Origin: Thioclava indica
GTDB taxonomy: Bacteria > Pseudomonadota > Alphaproteobacteria > Rhodobacterales > Rhodobacteraceae
Direction: 5' to 3'
DNA length: 64,000 nt
NCBI RefSeq assembly: GCF_000714545.1
Contig: NZ_AUNB01000010.1
Span: forward strand, 1-64,000
Part shown: one piece after another, positions 55,647 through 64,000 of the stretch
Layout of the letters: each line of letters starts with the position of its first letter
Numbering within the stretch: position 1 is the first letter of the stretch
Made by a program: the position numbers and the translations under genes
Notes under the pieces: generated by a model
What the model saw: the letters and a program-made list of their open reading frames with translations, nothing else
Database searches by the model: none
Told to the model about the DNA's origin: nothing

Positions 55647-57809
55647 ATGGACGAGCCGCAGATCACGCAGCAACTCATCGAGGCCCATGGTCTGAAGTCC
55701 GACGAATACGACAGCATTCTCGAAATCATCGGGCGCGCGCCGAATTTCACCGAGCTCGGCATCTTTTCCGCGATGTGGAATGAACATTGCTCGTATAAGT
55801 CGTCCAAGAAATGGCTGCGCACGCTGTATACTGAGGGTGCGCAAGTGATCTGTGGCCCCGGCGAGAACGCGGGCATCGTCGATATCGGCGACAATCAGGC
55901 TGTGGTGTTCAAGATGGAAAGCCACAACCACCCTTCGTATATCGAGCCTCATCAGGGCGCGGCGACTGGCGTCGGCGGCATTCTGCGCGATGTGTTCACC
56001 ATGGGCGCGCGCCCGATTGCCGCGATGGACAGCCTGTCTTTCGGCATGCCCGATCATCCCAAAACCGCCCATGTCGTCAAAGGCGTGGTTGAAGGCGTGG
56101 GATCTTATGGCAACTGCTTTGGCGTGCCGAATGTCGGGGGCGAGGTGCGCTTTCACCCCTCCTATAACGGTAACTGTCTGGTTAACGCCTTCGCCGCCGG
56201 GCTGATCGACAGCGACAAGATCTTTTACTCTGCCGCTTCGGGCATTGGCATGCCGGTGGTGTATCTGGGCGCGAAAACCGGGCGCGATGGCGTGGGCGGG
56301 GCCACGATGGCCAGCGCCGAGTTCGACGACACGATCGAAGAAAAGCGCCCCACCGTGCAAGTCGGCGACCCCTTCACCGAGAAATGCTTGCTTGAGGCCT
56401 GTCTGGAACTGATGGCCTCGGATTCGGTGATCTCGATTCAGGATATGGGCGCGGCGGGTCTGACCTGTTCGGCCGTTGAGATGGGCGACAAGGGCGGCTT
56501 GGGCATCAAGCTGCATCTTGATCAGGTGCCCCAGCGCGAAACCAATATGACCGCCTATGAGATGATGCTCAGTGAATCTCAGGAACGCATGCTGATGGTG
56601 CTCAAGCCCGAGAAAGAGGCCGAAGCCCGCGCAATCTTCGAAAAATGGGATCTCGATTTCGCCATCGTGGGTGAGACCATCGCCGAGGATCGCTTTCTCA
56701 TCCTGCACCACAATGAGGTGAAGGCCGATCTGCCGCTGTCGAAACTGGCCTCCAGCGCGCCGGAATATGACCGCCCTTGGGTGGAAACGCCCGCCGCAAG
56801 CGCCGCCGAGGCGCTGCCCGCGATTGGCCCGATTGCCGCCCTTGAGGCGCTGATCGGCTCGCCCAACTACGCGGCGAAGAACTGGGTGTTTGAGCAATAT
56901 GACACGCAGGTCATGGGCGACACCGTGCGCCGCCCCGGCATGGGCGCAGGCGTGGTGCGGGTGCATGGCACGCCCAAGGCGCTCGCTTTCACCGCCGATG
57001 TGACCCCGCGCTACGTCAAAGCCAACCCGTTCGAGGGCGGCAAACAAGCCGTGGCCGAAGCCTATCGCAACCTCTGTGCGGTGGGCGCGAAACCGCTGGC
57101 GACGACCGACAACCTCAATTTCGGCAACCCCGAAAAGCCCGAGATCATGGGTCAGTTCGTCGGCGCGATCAAAGGCATCGACGCCGCTGTGCGCGCGCTG
57201 GATGTGCCGATCGTGTCGGGCAATGTCTCGCTGTATAACGAAACCGACGGCACGGGCATTCTGCCCACGCCAACGATTGGCGCGGTCGGGCTGCTCGATA
57301 GTCTTGACGATCTGATCGCGGGTCTGCCCTCTGCCGGCGATGTGGCGATGGTGATCGGTGAAACCAAGGGCCATCTGGGCCAATCCGCGCTGGCGTTTGA
57401 GGCGTTCGGGATGGAAAGCGGCGACTCGCCGCCCGTCGATCTGGACGCCGAGCGCCGCCATGGCGAATTCCTGCGCGAGAACCGCGCCCTTGTGAAATCG
57501 GCCAGCGATTTGTCCGATGGCGGGCTGGCGTTGGCCCTGTTCGAAATGACTGAAGCTGCGGGTATCGGCGCGACCGTCGAAACCGACGACATCGCCCAGC
57601 TTTTCGGCGAAGATCAGGCACGCTATTTAATCGCCTGTTCCTTCGATCAGGCCGAGGCGTTGATGGCCGCCGCGCGTCGTGCCGAGGTGCCCTTGGCGAC
57701 CGTCGGGCGCTTTGGCGGCGAAAGCATCAGCTTTGGTGCGGAAACCGCCCCGATGGCCGAATTGTCGACCCTCTATCGCAGCGCGTTCAAAGCCGCGATT
57801 GAGCGCTAA
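55647..57809 (+). CDS. purL: Phosphoribosylformylglycinamidine synthase, PurL subunit
   Basis: A 720-residue small-type PurL, which converts FGAR to FGAM in purine synthesis together with PurQ and PurS (not in the window). Landmarks: [21 protein letters not shown] (catalytic histidine region), [47 protein letters not shown] and [21 protein letters not shown] (first parts). The start follows CCGGAGAATGTAG with ATG at 55647. Confidence 0.96.
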   Translation: MDEPQITQQLIEAHGLKSDEYDSILEIIGRAPNFTELGIFSAMWNEHCSYKSSKKWLRTLYTEGAQVICGPGENAGIVDIGDNQAVVFKMESHNHPSYIEPHQGAATGVGGILRDVFTMGARPIAAMDSLSFGMPDHPKTAHVVKGVVEGVGSYGNCFGVPNVGGEVRFHPSYNGNCLVNAFAAGLIDSDKIFYSAASGIGMPVVYLGAKTGRDGVGGATMASAEFDDTIEEKRPTVQVGDPFTEKCLLEACLELMASDSVISIQDMGAAGLTCSAVEMGDKGGLGIKLHLDQVPQRETNMTAYEMMLSESQERMLMVLKPEKEAEARAIFEKWDLDFAIVGETIAEDRFLILHHNEVKADLPLSKLASSAPEYDRPWVETPAASAAEALPAIGPIAALEALIGSPNYAAKNWVFEQYDTQVMGDTVRRPGMGAGVVRVHGTPKALAFTADVTPRYVKANPFEGGKQAVAEAYRNLCAVGAKPLATTDNLNFGNPEKPEIMGQFVGAIKGIDAAVRALDVPIVSGNVSLYNETDGTGILPTPTIGAVGLLDSLDDLIAGLPSAGDVAMVIGETKGHLGQSALAFEAFGMESGDSPPVDLDAERRHGEFLRENRALVKSASDLSDGGLALALFEMTEAAGIGATVETDDIAQLFGEDQARYLIACSFDQAEALMAAARRAEVPLATVGRFGGESISFGAETAPMAELSTLYRSAFKAAIER

Positions 57810-57915
57810 GGCACCTTTCGCCGCGCGACCCCAAGTTACGTTCGCGCGGCAGCGCCCCCTTGCGGCGGCCTGTTCACGCGCATAGATTTGCCTCAAAGGA
57901 CGAGGAGCCCTATTT

Positions 57916-58158
57916 ATGGCGATGCAAGCGCATGACATCGAAGCCCTGATCCGGGTGGATTTCCCTGATGCCAAGATCACGATTACCGATCTGGCTGGCG
58001 ACGGAAACCACTGGGCAGCCGAAGTCATCGACGAAAAATTTCGCGGGATGAACCGGGTGCAACAGCAACGCGCCGTTTATGCCGCGCTCAAAGGGGCGAT
58101 GGATGGCCCGAACGGGGCGCTACATGCGCTGGCCCTGACGACGAAGGCGCCGGACTGA
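57916..58158 (+). CDS. bolA: BolA-family protein
   Basis: An 80-residue BolA with DIEALIRVDFPDAKITITDL, GDGNHWAAEVIDEKFRGMNRVQQQRAVYAAL and the conserved C-terminal H in ALHALAL. BolA proteins bind [2Fe-2S] clusters with CGFS glutaredoxins; the gene for such a glutaredoxin follows 105 bases downstream, an established functional pairing in iron homeostasis. Confidence 0.93.
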   Translation: MAMQAHDIEALIRVDFPDAKITITDLAGDGNHWAAEVIDEKFRGMNRVQQQRAVYAALKGAMDGPNGALHALALTTKAPD

Positions 58159-58263
58159 AGATGGGTGAGGTGCGCAGCGCCTCGGATTTGGATCGGGGGC
58201 TCCCCCGACTTTTGACACCAGGGCTTCGCGGGCTGCGCGAAGACAACGCAAAGGATCACAGCG

Positions 58264-58623
58264 ATGGACGCGAAAGATCAGATCAAGAAAACAGTGACCG
58301 AAAATGAGGTCGTGCTGTTCATGAAGGGCACCAAGGACATGCCGCAATGCGGGTTTTCTTCGCGCGTGGCGGGTGTGCTGAACTTCATGGGCATCGACTA
58401 TGCCGACGTGAATGTGCTGGCAGATGCCGACATTCGCCAAGGCATCAAGGATTATTCCGACTGGCCGACGATCCCGCAGCTTTACGTGAAAGGCGAGTTC
58501 GTGGGCGGCTGTGATATCATCACCGAGATGACGCTGTCGGGCGAGTTGGATCAGCTGTTTGAGAGCAAAGGCGTGAGCTACAATAAAGAAGCCGCCGATC
58601 AGATCCGCGCCGCCAACGCTTGA
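58264..58623 (+). CDS. grxD: Monothiol CGFS glutaredoxin
   Basis: A 119-residue Grx4-type protein with the cluster-binding motif MPQCGFSSRV, WPTIPQLYVKGEFVGGCDI for glutathione binding and VVLF-type start (ENEVVLFMKGTKD). It carries or relays Fe-S clusters and partners BolA. A terminator follows directly. Confidence 0.95.
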   Translation: MDAKDQIKKTVTENEVVLFMKGTKDMPQCGFSSRVAGVLNFMGIDYADVNVLADADIRQGIKDYSDWPTIPQLYVKGEFVGGCDIITEMTLSGELDQLFESKGVSYNKEAADQIRAANA

Positions 58624-58646
58624 TCTGGCGCGACACGACCTGAAAC

Positions 58647-58673
58647 GCCCCGCCCCAACCGGCGGGGCTTTTT
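58647..58673 (+). terminator. Intrinsic terminator after grxD
   Basis: GCCCCGCC, loop CCAACC, GGCGGGGC and TTTTT, an eight-pair perfect stem. Confidence 0.9.
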
Positions 58674-58680
58674 CATGCGC

Positions 58681-59016
58681 TCAAAACCGCGCGAAAAACG
58701 GATCGATCTTCCAATAGGCCTGAAAATCGCGCGCCGTGTTGCGCGCCATTCCGGCCAATTCCATCGCGTAAATATCCATGCTCAGCAGCGCCGCCAACTT
58801 ATAGCCGCGCTCTGCAGCCTCGGCAGCCGCGCCCCTGCCGCCAAAGTTCTCCTCAATCGCTGAGGCCGCCGCGACCAGCGCGTAGGGCAGTTCAAAAATC
58901 GCGACATCAGGCCAGCGCGTCACAAGATCGCGCACCAAAGCACGCCACTCGTCACCCGGACTCATTAATTGCTCGATGGCGAAAGCCACCAGCACATCCT
59001 CGTTACTATACGTCAT
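58681..59016 (-). CDS. Hypothetical protein, 111 aa
   Basis: A helical soluble protein (NEDVLVAFAIEQLMSPGDEWRAL, GRGAAAEAAERGYKLAALLSMDIYAMELAG, ending DPFFARF). No domain recognised; length and codon use are those of a real gene. It converges on grxD across the terminator and is divergent from deoC. Confidence 0.65.
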   Translation of the reverse strand: MTYSNEDVLVAFAIEQLMSPGDEWRALVRDLVTRWPDVAIFELPYALVAAASAIEENFGGRGAAAEAAERGYKLAALLSMDIYAMELAGMARNTARDFQAYWKIDPFFARF

Positions 59017-59197
59017 AACCCCAGCCGGATCGGCATCCCCCAGCCGACTTTCCTTGAAATATGTTTTTTTGCAATAGGATAGATCGAATTGTTCGTTAGC
59101 TCTGTTTGCTTAACCGATCTCTTCGGTTTGACCAAATGGTTGAATGCATTGCGCGCCTTCGCTAGCGTTTGCTTCTGAGTTTTATGTGGACAGCCCC

Positions 59198-60166
59198 ATG
59201 CCCCCCATCGACACGCCCCACCTGCATCCGCGCAATCCCGGCACGCCGCTTGATCTGGCGTGGTTTGACAAGATCGCGGTGAACACTCCGGCTGCGACAG
59301 CGCGCGCCGCGACGCTGGCCACGCGCCGGTCCGTGAAAAAGGAATGGCAGGCGGCATGGCTTGTGAACGCGATCCAATGCATTGATCTGACAACATTGGC
59401 GGGTGATGATACCGAAGCGCGCGTCGCCCGACTGTGCGCCAAGGCGCGCCGCCCGCTGGCCGATCATATCCTTGAGGGGCTGGGGTTGGACGCCGTAAAA
59501 ACCGGGGCCGTCTGCGTCTATCCCACAATGGTCGGCGCAGCCGTGCGCGCCCTTGATGGCTCGGGGATTCCCGTAGCCTCGGTTGCAACCGGGTTTCCCG
59601 CCGGGCTGATGCCGCTAAATCTGCGGCTGGCCGAGATCCTGTATGCCGTCGAGCAGGGGGCCGCCGAGATCGACATCGTGATCAACCGCGCCCATGTGCT
59701 GCAAGGCGATTGGGCCGCGCTATACGATGAAATCGCGGCGATGCGCGAAGCCTGTGGCGACGCCCATATCAAGGCGATCCTGGCCACAGGAGAGCTGGGA
59801 AGTCTGCGCAATGTCTATAAGGCCTCGATGGTCGCGATGCAGGCGGGGGCCGATTTCATCAAGACATCGACCGGCAAGGAAACCGTGAACGCGACGCTGC
59901 CCGTCAGCCTGACAATGGTGCGGGCGCTGCGCGATTATGGCGCACGCACCGGATATAAGATCGGGTTCAAACCGGCAGGGGGCTTGAAAACCGCCAAAGA
60001 CGCCATCGCTTGGCAGGTGCTGATGAAAGAAGAGCTGGGCCGCGACTGGCTGCGCTCTGATCTTTTCCGCATCGGGGCCTCATCGCTTTTGGGCGATATC
60101 GAGCGTCAGTTGGAACATTATGTCACCGGGCGCTACGCGTCTGGCAGCCGCCACGCATTGGCCTGA
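59198..60166 (+). CDS. deoC: Deoxyribose-phosphate aldolase
   Basis: A 322-residue class I aldolase splitting deoxyribose 5-phosphate to glyceraldehyde 3-phosphate and acetaldehyde. The Schiff-base lysine is in DFIKTSTGKE, with a second lysine in GFKPAGGLKTA and CIDLTTLAGDDTEA near the N-terminus. It is of the longer eukaryote-like class with an N-terminal extension. ATG at 59198. An aldehyde dehydrogenase gene follows after seven bases, fitting oxidation of the acetaldehyde product. Confidence 0.93.
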   Translation: MPPIDTPHLHPRNPGTPLDLAWFDKIAVNTPAATARAATLATRRSVKKEWQAAWLVNAIQCIDLTTLAGDDTEARVARLCAKARRPLADHILEGLGLDAVKTGAVCVYPTMVGAAVRALDGSGIPVASVATGFPAGLMPLNLRLAEILYAVEQGAAEIDIVINRAHVLQGDWAALYDEIAAMREACGDAHIKAILATGELGSLRNVYKASMVAMQAGADFIKTSTGKETVNATLPVSLTMVRALRDYGARTGYKIGFKPAGGLKTAKDAIAWQVLMKEELGRDWLRSDLFRIGASSLLGDIERQLEHYVTGRYASGSRHALA

Positions 60167-60173
60167 GGGAAAG

Positions 60174-62512
60174 ATGCCGACAGTGAACGATATCCTCGAC
60201 AGCATGGACTATGGCCCCGCCCCCGAAGCGGCAGGCGAGGTCACCGCATGGCTCACCGAGCGCGCGCCCTTTGGCCATTTCATCGACGGCAGCTTCACCG
60301 CGCCTGCTGACACTTTCGCGACTGACAATCCCGCCACGGGCGAAGCGTTGGCCCAAGTCAGCCAAGGCTCGGCGCAAGATGTTGCAATGGCCGTGAAAGC
60401 AGCGCGTAAAGCCGCACCAAAATGGGCCGGGCTGGTAGGCCATGAGCGGGCGAAATACCTCTATGCCATCGCGCGCCACATGCAAAAACGCGCGCGCTTT
60501 CTGGCGGTGCTGGAGGTGCTTGATAACGGCAAGCCGATCCGCGAGACACGCGATATCGACGTGCCGCTCGCGATCCGCCATTTCTATCATCATGCGGGCT
60601 GGGCCGAGCTGCTGGCCGATGAGGTTCCCGACCACACCCCGCATGGCGTATGTGGCCAGATCATCCCGTGGAACTTCCCGCTGCTGATGCTGGCGTGGAA
60701 GATCGCGCCTGCTTTGGCGGCGGGCAATACGGTGGTGCTCAAGCCCGCCGAATACACACCGCTCACCGCGCTGGCTTTTGCCGAGATCTGCGCCGAGGTC
60801 GGTCTGCCCAAAGGCGTCGTCAATATCGTGACGGGTGATGGCGCGACCGGTGCGGCGCTGGTTGACTCAGATGTCGACAAGATCGCCTTCACCGGCTCCA
60901 CCGATGTCGGGCGCACCATCCGACGCGCCACCGCAGGCACACCCAAGGCGCTGACGCTGGAACTCGGGGGCAAATCGCCCTTCATCGTCTTCCCCGATGC
61001 CGATCTTGATGCGGCGGTTGAGGGCGTGGTCGATGCGATCTGGTTCAATCAGGGTGAGGTCTGCTGTGCCGGCTCGCGCATTCTGGTGTCCGAGGCCATC
61101 GCGCGCGATTTCACCGACCGTCTTGTCACGCGAATGGGCAAGCTGCGCGTTGGCGATCCGCTGGACAAATGCACCGATCTGGGCGCGATCGTGCACCCAA
61201 CGCAGCTGGCCCGCATCCGAGAACTGGTCTCGGCGGGCGAGGCCGCAGGCGCAACTCTGCTCCAGCCCGAGACGCAACTGCCCGCGAAGGGCTGCTATTT
61301 CGCGCCCGGCCTGCTGGTCGGGGCAGAGCCTGCCAACCCCGCCAGCACCGAGGAAATTTTTGGCCCTGTGGCGACACTCACGACTTTCCGCACCCCCGCT
61401 GAGGCGGTGCAACTGGCCAATAACACGCGTTATGGGCTATCGGCCTCGATCTGGTCGGAAAACATCACGCTTGCGCTGGATATCGCGGCGCAGGTCAGGG
61501 CGGGCGTGGCTTGGGTCAACTGCACCAACCAGTTCGACGCCGCTGCAGGCTTTGGCGGGATGCGCGAAAGCGGGTTTGGCCGCGAAGGCGGGCGCGAGGG
61601 CATGGCGGCCTATCTGCGCGCACCCGAGGTTAAATCCAAGCCCGAGGCCAGCGCACCAGATTTCAAGGCAATGCCCAGCCCCAAGGCCCCCGCGCCAAGC
61701 GGTATCGACCGCACGCCCAAGCTGTATATCGGCGGCAAGCAAACCCGCCCCGATAGCGCCATTCCTACACGATCACGGCCAAGGGCCGCGAGCTGGGTCT
61801 TGCGCCGCTGGGCAACCGCAAGGATATCCGCAACGCGGTGGAAGCGGCCCATAAGGCAGGCGCTTGGGGCAAGCAAACCGGTCACAACCGTGCGCAGGTG
61901 CTGTATTACATCGCCGAAAACCTCGCCGCGCGTCAGGCAGAGTTTGAGGCACGTCTGAAAGAGGCAGGGCACGACGCGTCCGAGGCCGCCTCCACCGTCG
62001 CGCGCGCTTTCTACTACGCCGCTTGGACGGACAAATTTGACGGTGCGGTGAAACCCACCCAATCGGCGAAAGTCACGTTGGCGATGCATGAGCCTTGGGG
62101 CGTGATGGGTGTGGCTTGCCCTGATGCCAGCCCGCTGCTGGGCTTTGCCTCAATGGTGCTGCCTGCCATCGCGATGGGCAACCGCGTGGTCGCGATTCCG
62201 TCGCAATCCATGCCGCTGCTGGCCACCGATCTATATCAGGTATTTGACACCTCTGACCTGCCCAGCGGCGTGGTCAATATCGTCACCGGGCCCCGCAATG
62301 AACTGGCCAAAACGCTTGCGCAGCATGATGATGTGGCCGCGATGTGGTATTGCGGCGATGCACGGGGCCACGAGATGGTGAAGGCCGAGAGCGCGGGCAA
62401 TCTCAAAGCCACTTGGACATTTGAGAACCGCGACTGGAGCAAGGCGCAAGGTCGTGACTTCCTAGACCGCGCCACGCAGATCAAGACGATCTGGGTGCCT
62501 TACGGAGAGTAG
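60174..62512 (+). pseudogene. Double-domain aldehyde dehydrogenase, frameshifted
   Basis: The first domain is complete: IIPWNFPLLMLAWKIAPALA, ELGGKSPF (general base near residue 263) and QGEVCCAGSR (catalytic cysteine near 295). The second, incomplete ALDH-like domain runs from SYTITAKGRELG to WVPYGE at 62512. The two are in different frames: at 61759-61763 (GCGCCATTCC) one base appears to be missing, and the first frame would run into an unrelated tail ending at 61958. With one base added the protein would be about 780 residues, the size of the long ALDH found in Rhodobacteraceae. The first domain alone could be active; sequencing error is also possible. AGGGAAAG precedes the ATG. Confidence 0.85.
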
Positions 62513-62546
62513 GCTGCACGTGACTTGAGAGGTGGATTTCGACCGC

Positions 62547-62954
62547 CTAACGCAGCTTGGGCACGCCGCCTGCGAGCGTTTCACGATCAACCACGCCTTG
62601 GCGCAGGCTGACGCCGATCTTATGCGCCAGTGCCGACCAGCGCGCGGCTTGATCTGCGTCCAGCTCCTCGCGTAGCACCTCGTCAAACAGGGCAAGCCAG
62701 CCCGAAAACATGCCCGGACGCACATTGCTGGCCTTGCGATGGGCCATCATCGGCGATCCGTCATACCCCGGCTCACGCAGGATCGCACCTTTCCAGAACG
62801 CGGCGACTTTGGCCTCATGCGCGGGCCAATCGGTGACGTGAACGGCAAAGATCGGACCCAGCATGGCATGACCACGCACGCGTTTATAAAAATGCGTGAC
62901 GACGCGGTCGATGTCATCGGCGGAAATATCGAAACGGGCGAGCGGCTGGGTCAT
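62547..62954 (-). CDS. Group III truncated haemoglobin
   Basis: A 135-residue 2/2 globin. VTHFYKRVRGHAMLGPIFAVHV and WPAHEAKVAAFWKGAIL are the group III signatures, and MMAHRKASNVRPGMFSGWLALF continues the fold with the candidate proximal histidine. Likely binds oxygen or nitric oxide in the cytoplasm. It lies between the aldehyde dehydrogenase (convergent) and ruvB (same strand). Confidence 0.9.
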   Translation of the reverse strand: MTQPLARFDISADDIDRVVTHFYKRVRGHAMLGPIFAVHVTDWPAHEAKVAAFWKGAILREPGYDGSPMMAHRKASNVRPGMFSGWLALFDEVLREELDADQAARWSALAHKIGVSLRQGVVDRETLAGGVPKLR

Positions 62955-63003
62955 GACATGCAGATAGGCCTGCGGGCCATGGCGATCAAGCGGTCAGATC
63001 GTC

Positions 63004-64000
63004 TCAGCCATCGCCAAACAGATCGGGTTTCGGGGGCGCGGGGCGCGGAGCCTCTAGACCAAGATGCCGCCACGCCCGCGCGCCCAGCATCCGCCCGCGC
63101 GGCGTGCGCTGGATAAGCCCCTGTTGCAGCAGATAGGGCTCAATCACCTCTTCAATCGCATCGCGCGCCTCTGAGAGCGCCGCCGAAAGCGTTTCGACCC
63201 CGACCGGGCCACCGCCGTAATGCTCGGCCATCAGCATCATGTAGCGGCGATCCGCGCCATCAAGACCAAGCTTATCGACGCCAAGCCGGGTCAGCGCGCG
63301 ATCAGCAATGGCGCGAGAAAGTCGCCCGTCGCCCTCGATCAGCGCGAAATCAACAACACGGCGCAGCAGCCGCCCGGCGATGCGCGGCGTGCCACGCGCG
63401 CGCTTGGCGATCTCGCGGGTGCCCTCGGGATCGGCGGGGATATTGAGCAGGCGCGCGCCACGGGTAACGATCTGATCCAACTCGTCCTCGGTGTAAAATT
63501 CGAGCCGCGTGGGAATGCCAAAGCGGTCGCGCAGTGGCGTGGTCAGCAACCCCAAGCGCGTCGTTGCGCCGACCAGCGTGAAAGGTTGCAACTCAATGCG
63601 CACGGTGCGCGCCGCAGGGCCTTCGCCAATCACCAGATCCAGTTCGAAATCTTCAAGCGCAGGATAAAGCACCTCTTCGACCGCCGGATTGAGACGGTGA
63701 ATTTCGTCGATGAACAGCACATCGCGCGCCTCAAGATTGGTCAGGATCGCCGCCAGATCGCCCGCCTTGGCCAGCACCGGCCCCGAGGTCATCTTGAAAT
63801 TCACGCCCAATTCGCGCGCCATGATCTGCGCCAGCGTGGTCTTGCCCAGACCGGGGGGGCCGTGAAACAGCGTGTGATCCATTGCCTGCCCGCGCAGCTT
63901 GGCGCTTTCGATGAAGACGCGCAGATTGGCGCGCGCCTCTGCTTGGCCGACGAATTCCTCAAGCGCCTGCGGACGCAGGGCACGGTCGGCGTCATCGGGC
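63004..64000 (-). CDS. ruvB: Holliday junction helicase RuvB, 3' part
   Basis: The reading frame enters at the window edge ([20 protein letters not shown]) and stops at 63004, lacking only the first few codons. Walker A is [14 protein letters not shown], Walker [10 protein letters not shown], sensor 1 GATTRLG, and the winged-helix end is [17 protein letters not shown]. RuvB drives branch migration with RuvA. The upstream gene (probably ruvA) is outside the window. Confidence 0.97.
   Translation of the reverse strand, partial: PDDADRALRPQALEEFVGQAEARANLRVFIESAKLRGQAMDHTLFHGPPGLGKTTLAQIMARELGVNFKMTSGPVLAKAGDLAAILTNLEARDVLFIDEIHRLNPAVEEVLYPALEDFELDLVIGEGPAARTVRIELQPFTLVGATTRLGLLTTPLRDRFGIPTRLEFYTEDELDQIVTRGARLLNIPADPEGTREIAKRARGTPRIAGRLLRRVVDFALIEGDGRLSRAIADRALTRLGVDKLGLDGADRRYMMLMAEHYGGGPVGVETLSAALSEARDAIEEVIEPYLLQQGLIQRTPRGRMLGARAWRHLGLEAPRPAPPKPDLFGDG

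Noticed and set aside
55608-57461. Minus-strand frame of 617 codons opposite purL
   Set aside because: Antisense artefact of high GC content; purL motifs are continuous on the plus strand.

Overview
The window reads as chromosome of an alphaproteobacterium of the Rhodobacteraceae (roseobacter-like). Pointers are the opgG-opgI-opgH-opgC glucan operon as known from Rhodobacter, an imuA-imuB-dnaE2 mutagenesis cassette, a holin/endolysin pair resembling the gene transfer agent lysis genes of Rhodobacter, a VPLPA-CTERM protein, group III truncated haemoglobin, and cysteine-poor L31 and L36 ribosomal proteins. Codon use is GC-rich except in two accessory stretches.

Layout. 0.2-3.4 kb: accessory block with a coupled minus-strand run (51-aa basic protein, 69 aa, 120 aa, ankyrin protein) and a 60-aa plus-strand gene. 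3.5-8.8 kb: imuA, imuB, dnaE2. 8.9-15.1 kb: Mrp/Pha cation/proton antiporter operon on the minus strand (A with B fused, C, D, E, F, G). 15.5-20.4 kb: opgGIHC. 20.4-21.3 kb: LysR regulator. 21.6-27.0 kb: ffh, chorismate mutase, rpsP, rimM, a sulfotransferase-like gene, trmD, rplS, rpmE, ending in a strong terminator. 27.1-35.6 kb: AT-richer island with two glycosyltransferases, an unknown protein, a decayed IS66 element and a sulfotransferase-like gene. 35.6-46.3 kb: metG, SPFH/NfeD pair, pyrF, heat-shock clpB, dinB, a CZB zinc-sensor protein, an N-formylglutamate amidohydrolase-like gene, tRNA-Val(GAC), rpmJ. 46.4-50.6 kb: holin, endolysin, ccmE, argC, VPLPA-CTERM protein, murI (all minus). 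50.7-64 kb: fused indolepyruvate ferredoxin oxidoreductase with a divergent LysR gene, a possible small RNA, purL, bolA, grxD, deoC, a frameshifted aldehyde dehydrogenase, truncated haemoglobin and the 3' part of ruvB.

The most striking locus is 30.3-34.3 kb. A dead IS66 element is studded with five copies of a 32-37 bp hairpin unit whose ends are constant (CCCGGCAG and CGAGAGGG) while the self-complementary stem varies, plus one unrelated 70-bp hairpin insertion. One hairpin unit is split, within its constant end, by an IS110-family element. The 212-nt left end of that element can be folded into a bridge RNA: one loop carries guides matching the occupied target (6 of 6 and 6 of 7 positions) and the other carries guides matching the two ends of the element (9 of 9 and 8 of 8). 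The element therefore looks programmed to insert into the constant end of the palindromic repeat, although its recombinase gene now carries a one-base frameshift.
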